Shown piece after piece: positions 56,183-62,169 of a stretch of 64,000 bases of DNA. The notes below the pieces were generated by a model, which saw only the letters and a program-made list of their open reading frames with translations, had not been told where the DNA came from and searched no databases. Position 1 is the stretch's first letter. Every line of letters begins with the position of its first letter. The translations under genes and the position numbers were made by a program. This DNA is from Aliidiomarina celeris (GTDB lineage: Bacteria; Pseudomonadota; Gammaproteobacteria; Enterobacterales; Alteromonadaceae). The stretch covers positions 186,001 through 250,000 of the forward strand of contig NZ_QMIL01000003.1 in assembly GCF_003316875.1 (NCBI RefSeq), given 5' to 3'.

Positions 56183-57117
56183 ATGCCGCAAAGCCCTTTT
56201 ATGGAAATGCTGCGCTCAGAAATGCGCCTGCGTGGTAATTCGCTGCGTACCGAGAAGTCTTATCTTTACTGGATTCGCTAATACATACGCTTTCATAAAT
56301 TGAGGCACCCCAGTGACATGGGGGCTGAACACGTTAAGTCATTCTTATCTTGGTTAGCATGTGAGCGCTACGTTGCCGTGAACACCCAAAAAGTAGCCCT
56401 GAACGCCTTGGTCTTTATGTATCACAAGGTACTAAAACAAGATCTTGGCGAATTGGACTTTAAGTTAGCTCAGAAGCAACGCCGTTTGCCGATTGTTTTA
56501 ACGCCAGAAGAAGTCTTGAAAATATTGGCGAAACTGGATGGTCGTAACAAGACCATTGTGGAAATGCTGTATGGCAGTGGCTTGCGGGTAAACGAATGTT
56601 TAGCCCTACGTGTGCAAGATATTTGTTTGAAATCCTTTGCCGTCACCATTCGGGGTGGTAAAGGCAACAAAGACCGACAAAGTATTCTAAGCCAACAACT
56701 TGTTGCACCATTAACCAAATTGATAACCGCGGCATTGGCCCCTCGATGCCTGTCACATTAGCGCGCAAGTACCCGAGTGCCTACAAAAGCCCTGGGTGGA
56801 TGTTCATTTTCCCATCTTCAGGCCTGTGCGCGCATCCAATCACTGGGGAACTTTGTCGTCACCACCTGCACGACAGCGTTGTTCGAAAGGCATTAAAGCC
56901 CGCGGTATCTGCAGCTGGTGTTCATAAGAAAGTAAATTGCCATACGTTTCGGCACTCATTCGCAACGCACTTACTACAGAATGGTTGTGACATTCGAACC
57001 GTGCAAGAGCTACTTGGCCACAATGACGTAAAAACCGCTCAAATATACACTCACGTGCTCGGACAGCATTATGCGGGTACCATGAGCCCGTTAGACAGGA
57101 TAAAAGGTGCACTGTAA
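56183..57117 (+). pseudogene. intI: Integron integrase IntI, inactivated
   Basis: Tyrosine recombinase that would recombine attC with attI. Start ATG 56183 gives SPFMEMLRSEMRLRGNSLRTEKSYLYWIR, then a TAA stop at 56279-56281, and the same frame continues YIRFHKLRHPSDMG to 56761. There it breaks; a shifted frame resumes about [20 protein letters not shown], within the IntI-specific insertion, with roughly 15-20 residues missing. Catalytic residues remain ([35 protein letters not shown]). So one nonsense mutation and one deletion/frameshift disable it. The IntI-specific segment rules out a phage integrase. Confidence 0.92.
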
Positions 57118-57258
57118 GCGGCCGCGTATCTGCGTCATGGACCGCACATTATCAACTTGCTTAATGGCTACAAGCCGTTTATGGTCTACTTTATGGAATA
57201 AATAATAAGCAAGCATGCGAACACAAACGAGCATGCGCATTTTGTAATACGCGAACAC

Positions 57259-57349
57259 AGGGAGCCGTTCATGAAATCATCAGTATTCATCGACCACACA
57301 CGTAGTTCCTCGCCGTCAATACACCGCGCATGCTTAGTATTTAAATGTT
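57259..57349 (+). other. attI-like site, right inverted copy
   Basis: Inverted copy of 55881-55971, about 140-230 bases downstream of the intI stop. The outer 33 bases (57317-57349) end in AAATGTT and the sequence diverges from the left copy immediately after, at GTT/AAAGC, the expected cassette insertion point. The first right-hand cassette follows. The stretch 57118-57258 between intI and this site has no gene; it holds two GCATGC hexamers (57213, 57231), also found in both attI cores. Confidence 0.72.
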
Positions 57350-57433
57350 AAAGCTCATATAGATCAAACCAATGGCAATCTTTTATAACTCTGTGGCAGA
57401 ATGTAAAACAAGAAATAATCATAGGTATACATT

Positions 57434-57658
57434 ATGAACCTCCAGAAAATTGAGAATGAAGCTCTTCACTTACCTAAAGGTGAGCGGGCAACATTAATTC
57501 AGAAATTGGTTCTGAGTTTTGATACACCAACGCCTGAAGAGCTAAGAGACGACTGGTTGCTGGAAGCACAAAGTAGAGCAAAGGAAATTGATGACGGTCT
57601 AGTAACGCTTGTTTCAGGTGATGAGGTATTAAAAAAGGCTCGAGCACTCGCGAAATGA
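57434..57658 (+). CDS. Addiction-module antitoxin component
   Basis: 74 residues: MNLQKIENEALHLPKGERATLIQKLVLSFD, DDWLLEAQSRAKEIDDGL, VSGDEVLKKARALAK. This fits the small putative addiction module component family that pairs with ParE/RelE toxins. First cassette of the right array, with an 84-base leader after the attI core. ATG overlaps nothing upstream; the stop overlaps the toxin start (ATGA). Confidence 0.82.
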   Translation: MNLQKIENEALHLPKGERATLIQKLVLSFDTPTPEELRDDWLLEAQSRAKEIDDGLVTLVSGDEVLKKARALAK

Positions 57659-57948
57659 AGTATGAGTTTCACCCTAATGCAGAGGCAGAGTTTTTAGAGT
57701 CTGTTGGTTTCTATGAATCTAAAGTTAAAGGGTTAGGCTCAGCATTTATTGACGAGTTTGAGGTTATTGCCAAATTAGTCTGTGAATCACCAAAACAAAG
57801 GAAAATCGAGCGAAAACCTGATATTCGAAGAGCACCACTACGACGATTTCCTTTCTCAATAATTTACAGAGAAAAACAATCTGTAATTCAAGTGTTGGCA
57901 GTTGCGCATGATCGTAGAAGGCCGTTGTATTGGCTACCAAGGCTTTAA
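57655..57948 (+). CDS. RelE/ParE-family toxin
   Basis: 97 residues: YEFHPNAEAEFLESVGFYESKVKGLGSAFIDEFEVIAKLV, then RRAPLRRFPFSIIYREKQSVIQVLAVAHDRRRPLYW. The C-terminal HDRRRPLYW is typical of ParE partners of addiction-module proteins. Its stop TAA falls in the first box of the following attC. Confidence 0.88.
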   Translation: MKYEFHPNAEAEFLESVGFYESKVKGLGSAFIDEFEVIAKLVCESPKQRKIERKPDIRRAPLRRFPFSIIYREKQSVIQVLAVAHDRRRPLYWLPRL

Positions 57949-58028
57949 CAAGTGCATCAAATTCGTTCCCGGCCTGACGGCCGTCCACCGGACGCCCTAG
58001 TCGGGTGCCGTTTATGCAGGCGTTATGC
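57943..58028 (+). repeat. attC recombination site (right array)
   Basis: 86 bases from CTTTAACAAGTGC to GCAGGCGTTATGC. The inner part has GGCCTGACGGCC and GGACGCCCTAGTCGGGTGCC. It resembles the attC at 59841-59925, sharing TTCGTTCCGGCCTG-type sequence. Confidence 0.8.
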
Positions 58029-58053
58029 AGTCATTCCCACGCCTCGTTGACAA

Positions 58054-58067
58054 GTGTCACGTGACAC
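58054..58067. promoter_or_regulatory. Perfect palindrome GTGTCACGTGACAC before higB
   Basis: A 14-base perfect palindrome 16 bases upstream of the higB start. The helix-turn-helix antitoxin HigA usually represses its own operon by binding a palindrome in this position. Confidence 0.7.
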
Positions 58068-58082
58068 AATACACTTTGTTTC

Positions 58083-58364
58083 ATGATCAAATCCTTCGCT
58101 GACAAACGAACCCAAGAACTCTACGCCAAGGGCAAGTCAAAGAAATTTCTTGCGGATGTTGCACCGAGAGCCGCTAGAAAACTTGAATACGTGGATCTGG
58201 CCGTACAGCTTGAGGATTTGAAAGTGCCGCCCGGCAACCGCCTTCACCCACTGTCGGGAAACAGGCAGGGGCAGCACGCAATTTCAATCAATGATCAGTG
58301 GCGTATCTGTTTTCGTTTTGAAGATGGCGATGCGTATGAAGTCGAAGTGTGTGACTACCACTGA
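58083..58364 (+). CDS. higB: Toxin HigB
   Basis: 93 residues of the HigB/RelE fold: IKSFADKRTQELYAKGKSKKF, ARKLEYVDLAVQLEDLKVPPGNRLHPL, HAISINDQWRICFRFEDGDAYEVEVCDYH. It would cleave mRNA on the ribosome. The toxin-first order is characteristic of hig modules. ATG follows a palindromic operator. Confidence 0.92.
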   Translation: MIKSFADKRTQELYAKGKSKKFLADVAPRAARKLEYVDLAVQLEDLKVPPGNRLHPLSGNRQGQHAISINDQWRICFRFEDGDAYEVEVCDYH

Positions 58365-58378
58365 GTGAGGTGATGACT

Positions 58379-58693
58379 ATGGCTATTCTTAATACTGCCG
58401 GTATGCAGCGCAAACCGACTCATCCTGGCGAAATGCTGAGGGAAGACTTTCTTCCGGACTATGGCCTTACCGTTTCGGGGTTGGCTGAATCTCTGGGCGT
58501 CTCTCGTCAGTCAGTTAATGAGTTACTGCGCGAGCGTCGTGCTGTAAGTCCTGAAATGGCGCTCCGGCTTGCGCGTTTGTTTGGTAATTCGCCGGAATTC
58601 TGGCTGAACGCGCAGCGGTCTGTTGATCTTTGGACTGCTGCGCAGTCGGTCAAGGAAGAAGTGGATCGAATCAAGCCGCTACATGCTGCATAA
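58379..58693 (+). CDS. higA: Antitoxin HigA
   Basis: 104 residues from the ATG at 58379 (nine bases after GAGG). RKPTHPGEMLREDFLPDYGLTVSGLAESLGVSRQSVNELLRERRAVSPEMALRLARLFGNSPEFWLNAQ is an unmistakable HigA helix-turn-helix domain. The stop TAA is part of the GCATAAC box of the attC at 58688. Confidence 0.93.
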   Translation: MAILNTAGMQRKPTHPGEMLREDFLPDYGLTVSGLAESLGVSRQSVNELLRERRAVSPEMALRLARLFGNSPEFWLNAQRSVDLWTAAQSVKEEVDRIKPLHAA

Positions 58694-58765
58694 CCAAGCC
58701 GTGCACTGGATGCCAAAACCTCCGCTTCGCTCTGGTTTTGTCACCGGTGACGGCAGGCGTTATGC
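58688..58765 (+). repeat. attC recombination site (right array)
   Basis: 78 bases with perfectly complementary ends GCATAAC and GTTATGC, and an inner hairpin (AAAACCTCCGCTTCGCTCTGG...GTTTTG). Near-homologue of the minus-strand attC at 54567-54644. It links the two arrays. Confidence 0.9.
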
Positions 58766-58829
58766 CGGATTTGACTCCTCGCGTTGATGCAATATGATGA
58801 AGCTTGTGCTTTTCGATGAGATAAATGCT

Positions 58830-59087
58830 ATGCCAGTAATTAGCCGATTTTAGGGAATCTTGATTGCTATGTATTTTAACGATCATAATCCACCGCATTT
58901 TCATGCAAAATATTCTGGATATGAAGCGCTATTTGCATTTGATGGAACCATACTGGAAGGGGAATTGCCTAAGCGAGCAACTACTTTTGTTCGGGAGTGG
59001 ATAGGAATACACAAAATTGAGCTGGAAGAAAACTGGCGTCGAGCCAGAGCAGGGGAACCTCTGAATTACATAGCACCACTGGAGTAA
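58830..59087 (+). pseudogene. DUF4160 protein with in-frame stop near its start
   Basis: From the ATG at 58830 the reading MPVISRF-stop-GILIAMYFNDHNPPHFHAKY matches DUF4160, whose usual start is MPVISRF(F/Y)GI, except for a TAG at 58851-58853. A tyrosine codon TAT to TAG would explain it. A TTG at 58860 could restart translation, giving 75 residues, so function is not excluded. DUF4160 pairs with DUF2442 in putative toxin-antitoxin cassettes; the partner follows after three bases. Confidence 0.7.
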
Positions 59088-59090
59088 ATT

Positions 59091-59360
59091 ATGTTGCATA
59101 TTAAGTCTGCAAAATACGTTGCTAATTACACAATTTGGGTTGCATTTGATGATGGCACCTCTGGCGAAATCGATCTAAATGGCGAGCTGCACGGGCCGGT
59201 ATTTGAACCGCTGAAAGAAATCGCTATTTTCCAGAAGGTATCGGTCGATCCTGAGCTTGAAACGGTTGTCTGGCCGAACGGAGCAGATCTGGCTCCAGAG
59301 TTTCTCAAAGGGCTGCATAACAAGCAAAGCCAGCCGACGCGTGCCGCGCAGCTGCTTTGA
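59091..59360 (+). CDS. DUF2442 protein, putative partner of DUF4160
   Basis: 89 residues: LHIKSAKYVANYTIWVAFDDGTSGEIDL, GPVFEPLKEIAIFQKVSVDPELETVVWPNGADLAPEFL, the DUF2442 pattern. The last fifteen residues (HNKQSQPTRAAQLL region) are encoded by the attC at 59315, so the protein tail is recombination-site sequence. Role as antitoxin is a proposal from the recurrent pairing. Confidence 0.82.
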   Translation: MLHIKSAKYVANYTIWVAFDDGTSGEIDLNGELHGPVFEPLKEIAIFQKVSVDPELETVVWPNGADLAPEFLKGLHNKQSQPTRAAQLL

Positions 59361-59369
59361 GCGTTATGC
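59315..59369 (+). repeat. attC recombination site (right array), short
   Basis: 55 bases from GCATAACAAGCAAAGC to GAGCGTTATGC with complementary ends; the core contains AGCAAAGC and GCTGCTTTG as stem and GTGCCGCGCAG in the loop. It overlaps the 3' end of the DUF2442 gene. Confidence 0.85.
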
Positions 59370-59393
59370 ACTGAAACTGACAAGGATCGTAAG

Positions 59394-59846
59394 TTGCGAG
59401 TAAAAGTATCAACTACCTTTAATTCATCTGCCGACAAGGTTTGGGCTCTAGTCAGAAGGAGCGACACCTTGCTATTCGTCGCCCGTGGATTTCTTGGATT
59501 TTCGGGGTCACACCGGTTTCCATCGGAGTGGCGAGAGGGCTCCACAGAAAACACTCGTCTGATGTTCTTCGGGCTTATTCCGGCGTGGAGGCACTCGATA
59601 ACCTTCCAAGAGATTGACGACAGTAAGCGGGTGCTTTTTACCAAAGAGGGCGGTGGCTTGGTTCCGGTTTGGAATCACCTTATTCAGGTTACCCCTGAGC
59701 AAAGTGGAACCTGCAAGTACACTGATGATGTGGAGGTTAAGGCAGGGGTGCTGACGCTTTTGGTGTGGCTATATGCGAATATTTTTTATCGCTATCGGCA
59801 GTTTCGGTGGCGTCTTCTGCTCCGCAGGACGCCTCAACATGCATAA
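59394..59846 (+). CDS. SRPBCC/START-like cassette protein
   Basis: 150 residues with a TTG start at 59394. RVKVSTTFNSSADKVWALVRRSDTLLFVARG is the entry to an SRPBCC-type (Bet v1/START) domain; FTKEGGGLVPVWNHLIQV and CKYTDDVEVKAG continue it, and a hydrophobic stretch (LTLLVWLYANIFY) precedes an arginine-rich end. Ligand and role unknown. The stop is in the next attC. Confidence 0.65.
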   Translation: MRVKVSTTFNSSADKVWALVRRSDTLLFVARGFLGFSGSHRFPSEWREGSTENTRLMFFGLIPAWRHSITFQEIDDSKRVLFTKEGGGLVPVWNHLIQVTPEQSGTCKYTDDVEVKAGVLTLLVWLYANIFYRYRQFRWRLLLRRTPQHA

Positions 59847-59925
59847 CCAGTTATTCCAGTTCGTTCCGGCCTGCGGCCTCCACCAGGCGCCCTTGTCAGG
59901 GCGCCGCTGAATATTGGCGTTATGC
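59841..59925 (+). repeat. attC recombination site (right array)
   Basis: 85 bases with complementary ends GCATAAC and GTTATGC. The inner part has GGCCTGCGGCC and GGCGCCCTTGTCAGGGCGCC hairpins. Confidence 0.88.
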
Positions 59926-59942
59926 AGTAATGGAAACTCAAG

Positions 59943-60393
59943 ATGAAATTTAAATATCTCTTATCGTTAGTACCTTTAATCTTTTGCTTTAAAGCGACAG
60001 CCGAAAAATTCAATACTTATTCATGCCATTCATAAAGAAACTTTTGCGTGCACAGAGCATTATGAGGGGCAGTTCCAATATGCTAGTGATGCTTTAGGTA
60101 CTGATTGCGTAATTGGTGGTTGGTATGAAGACGAGAAAAGATTATTTCAAAGAACTTATGTTAATGATGGCTTTAGCAATAAAGATTGGTTTGGCTTTGA
60201 CAAAGACGTCTTGTCGCCTTGTGACTGTAAAGTAGAAAAAATCCATATCAACTCAATTACTAATCAGCCTGGCATTATGACGCCTGGGCGGGCCAGCTCA
60301 ATAACCTTTAAAACCAAAGAAGGACACTCAGTTTTACTGGCCCATGTGCAGGGTGTTAACGTCAAAGAAGGTGATACTGTGTGCTCTCTCTGA
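59943..60393 (+). pseudogene. Secreted M23-like protein, frameshifted
   Basis: From the ATG at 59943 the first frame encodes a signal peptide (MKFKYLLSLVPLIFCFKATA) and 31 residues in all before TAA. The plus-one frame takes over at about 60031 (HKETFACTEHYEGQFQYASD...) and contains CDCKVEKIHINSITNQPG, GRASSITFKTKEGHSVLLAHVQGVNVKEGDTVCSL, resembling an M23/LytM fold with the metal-binding histidine pattern LAH. It also ends early after EGDTV, where homologues go on. One frameshift near 60025-60035 and possibly a second near the end. Confidence 0.6.
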
Positions 60394-60419
60394 TAGAGAA
60401 TAGTTAAAGATTAATTAAT

Positions 60420-60501
60420 GCATAACAAACGCCATCAAAAACGCACCCGTTGGGCGCTTCGACTCTCAACAAGTTGCTCGCGTGTGTGGTGGGCGTTAGC
60501 A
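60420..60501 (+). repeat. attC recombination site (right array)
   Basis: About 82 bases from GCATAACAAACGCC to GTGGGCGTTAGCA. The outer boxes AACGCC and GGCGTT pair, and the inside holds CGCACCCGTTGGGCGC and CAACAAGTTG. Confidence 0.83.
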
Positions 60502-60553
60502 ATTCCCTCCACCTACCTTGCCAAATGAGTAAAAAAAGGAAGAATTTATACTC

Positions 60554-60817
60554 ATGGATATTTTCGAGTTTGATGACGCGAAAAGTCAGGCGAATCGCCA
60601 TAAGCATGGAATCGACTTCCATGACGCCCAAGCGTTATGGGAAGACCAAGACCTATTGGAAGTTCGGGCGAAATCATCCGATGAACCTCGTTACTTGGTT
60701 ATTGGTCTTATAGGGATGAAGCACTGGTCTGCTGTTGTCACTTATCGAGATGAGAAGATTCGTCTTATTTGGGTACGACGCTCGCGTAAGAGAGAGGTAG
60801 AGTTGTATGAAAGCTAA
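60554..60817 (+). CDS. brnT: Toxin BrnT
   Basis: 87 residues: IFEFDDAKSQANRHKHGIDFHDAQALWEDQD, EPRYLVIGLIGMKHWSAVVTYRDEKIRLIWVRRSRKREVELY. The KHGIDF and IRLIWVRRSRKRE patterns are diagnostic of BrnT, a RelE-fold RNase. Overlaps brnA by eleven bases. Confidence 0.93.
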   Translation: MDIFEFDDAKSQANRHKHGIDFHDAQALWEDQDLLEVRAKSSDEPRYLVIGLIGMKHWSAVVTYRDEKIRLIWVRRSRKREVELYES

Positions 60818-61076
60818 AGATTTTGACACGAAGTTTGATGAAGGTGCAGATGACATCATTGATGATCTGGATGTTAAGAGCGCACGACGGGTAAACCAGG
60901 AAGCGAAACGTATTAACGTAGACTTTCCGGCTTGGGTAGTTGAGTCACTTGATCGCGAAGCTGCTCGAATTGGTGTTACTCGACAATCAATCATTAAAGT
61001 TTGGCTGGTGGAGCGTTTGCGAGCTGAAGCTGCTAACAAGCCGCTCAAAAGTGACACCGCAAGCGGCGCACAGTAG
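60807..61076 (+). CDS. brnA: Antitoxin BrnA
   Basis: 89 residues: KAKDFDTKFDEGADDIIDDLDVKSARR then a ribbon-helix-helix segment RINVDFPAWVVESLDREAARIGVTRQSIIKVWLVERL. This is BrnA, which binds BrnT and represses the operon. The C-terminal ANKPLKSDTASGAQ is encoded by the attC at 61031. Confidence 0.92.
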   Translation: MKAKDFDTKFDEGADDIIDDLDVKSARRVNQEAKRINVDFPAWVVESLDREAARIGVTRQSIIKVWLVERLRAEAANKPLKSDTASGAQ

Positions 61077-61089
61077 CAAAGCGTTATAT
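61031..61089 (+). repeat. attC recombination site (right array)
   Basis: 59 bases from TGCTAACAAGCCGCTC to CAAAGCGTTATAT. AAGCCGCTC and AAGCGGCG-type stretches give the inner stem. It covers the end of brnA and includes the stop codon of the convergent ccdB gene. Confidence 0.82.
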
Positions 61090-61401
61090 ACCAGAGAGTA
61101 CAAAATCGACTGCGGCAATAATTTCAGAGCGATATGCTGATAGATCATAATCATGACCCCGGAGCTGGCTGCGATCAATCCCGGCAATGTCTTGGGTTAT
61201 TGCAATAAACGTCTCGCCATCGAGGGAGAAAGACGGGTTTAGTCTTGTCAGGCTCATCGGTGCCGCGACTTTAGCAGGACAGAGCGGTATGACTACAGTC
61301 GTTTTCAGCTCGCTCAGCAAATCGCTTTGAATATCCAGCAAGTAGGGGTATTGTTTTCGTGTTCCGGGATTAGAGTTCTTATATGCAAAAAATTGTGCCA
61401 T
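61084..61401 (-). CDS. ccdB: Toxin CcdB
   Basis: 105 residues: AQFFAYKNSNPGTRKQYPYLLDIQSDLLSEL, TTVVIPLCP, LNPSFSLDGETFIAITQDIAGIDRSQL, and the gyrase-binding C-terminus DFVLSGI ending close to the usual W-G-I. CcdB traps DNA gyrase. It runs against the direction of its array; the stop TAA is in the GTTATAT of the preceding attC. Start overlaps the ccdA stop. Confidence 0.92.
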   Translation of the reverse strand: MAQFFAYKNSNPGTRKQYPYLLDIQSDLLSELKTTVVIPLCPAKVAAPMSLTRLNPSFSLDGETFIAITQDIAGIDRSQLRGHDYDLSAYRSEIIAAVDFVLSGI

Positions 61402-61646
61402 TAGAACTTCCTTACACTGTCACTGAACGTGCCGCTGGATTCAACAAATTTATTGTAGGCCTTAATGGCGTCGGCGTTCTCGCGCAGCCATTGTGCCCGT
61501 TGCTCGTTTCGTAATTGTTCGGCTAATGCTTGCTCCAGTGTTGCGGACAAGTTGATGTTAAGTCCTTGAGCTTTTTCAAGTAAGTCACTGTTTATACTGA
61601 CATTAGTAGGCTTTTTGGGCGCTTGGGCGTTGTATGCATGGTTCAT
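61401..61646 (-). CDS. ccdA: Antitoxin CcdA
   Basis: 81 residues: PKKPTNVSINSDLLEKAQGLNINLSATLEQALAEQLRNEQRAQWLRENADAIKAYNKFVESSGTFSDSVRKF, the full CcdA pattern with a ribbon-helix-helix N-terminus and the toxin-wrapping tail. GGAGGAG precedes the ATG. Palindromic operator-like DNA lies 32 bases upstream. Confidence 0.93.
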   Translation of the reverse strand: MNHAYNAQAPKKPTNVSINSDLLEKAQGLNINLSATLEQALAEQLRNEQRAQWLRENADAIKAYNKFVESSGTFSDSVRKF

Positions 61647-61677
61647 AGTCGCTCCTCCATACGGGCAATGCGTATAT

Positions 61678-61691
61678 CATATGCGCATATG
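61678..61691. promoter_or_regulatory. Perfect palindrome CATATGCGCATATG upstream of ccdA
   Basis: A 14-base perfect palindrome, partly repeated just before it (TGCGTATATCATATGC). A suitable binding site for CcdA or the CcdAB complex controlling this operon. Confidence 0.6.
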
Positions 61692-61707
61692 GCGTAAAGG
61701 GCAAAGT

Positions 61708-61800
61708 ATATAACAAACGGCTGTTGTCGCCCCTGCGGGGCTGCGACGGCCTTTTCGTCGCTGCGCGGCTACAATTCCGCCCTAAAGCCGGGCCTTATAT
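61708..61800 (+). repeat. attC recombination site (right array), degenerate end
   Basis: About 93 bases from ATATAACAAACGGC to GGGCCTTATAT. The last core reads CTTATAT where GTTATAT would be expected, so the crossover guanine is changed. The inside has several hairpins (GTCGCCCCTGCGGGGCTGCGAC). It bounds the ccdAB cassette on the right. Confidence 0.65.
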
Positions 61801-61809
61801 TCTTTTTCG

Positions 61810-61886
61810 TTCCGTAAAAATTCCGTACAAATTGAATGTGCTTTAAGTTTGCACTATAATCTCTAGAGTTACGGAATGTATCCGTA
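61810..61886 (+). promoter_or_regulatory. Promoter and four-copy operator of the DUF1778/GNAT module
   Basis: TTGAAT (61832-61837) and TATAAT (61855-61860) are separated by exactly 17 bases. Around them lie TTCCGTA at 61810 and 61821 and, downstream, TACGGAA at 61870 and TCCGTA at 61881, the last two forming an inverted repeat. The arrangement suits repression by the ribbon-helix-helix antitoxin bound on both sides of the promoter. Confidence 0.72.
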
Positions 61887-61899
61887 CACAGGAGGGGTT

Positions 61900-62169
61900 A
61901 TGGCAACGGCACGTTTAGATATCCGCCTTGAAGAAGAGATCAAGGCAAAAGCCGAAAAAGCATCGGCTTTACTTGGTTTAAAAAGTCTTACTGAATATGT
62001 TGTGAGACTTATGGACGAAGATGCGACTCATGTAATTGCAGAGCATGAAAGTATTATGGTCAAAGACAGTGTCTTTGACGAGTTTATGGCTGCGTGTAAT
62101 AAAGCGAAAGCTCCGAATCAAGCTTTGCGTGATGCTGCTAAATTGACAGATGAAAGTGGCATTAAGTGA
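61900..62169 (+). CDS. DUF1778 antitoxin (TacA-like)
   Basis: 89 residues from the ATG at 61900, preceded by AGGAGGGG. ATARLDIRLEEEIKAKAEKASALLGLKSLTEYVVRLMDEDA is a DUF1778 ribbon-helix-helix domain; the C-terminal part (SVFDEFMAACNKAKAPNQALRDAAKL) wraps the GNAT toxin in this family. Stop overlaps the toxin start (GTGA). Confidence 0.92.
   Translation: MATARLDIRLEEEIKAKAEKASALLGLKSLTEYVVRLMDEDATHVIAEHESIMVKDSVFDEFMAACNKAKAPNQALRDAAKLTDESGIK

Noticed and set aside
56183-57117. Phage or ICE-type tyrosine integrase
   Set aside because: The integron-specific insertion ([20 protein letters not shown] region) and surrounding attC sites identify it as IntI.
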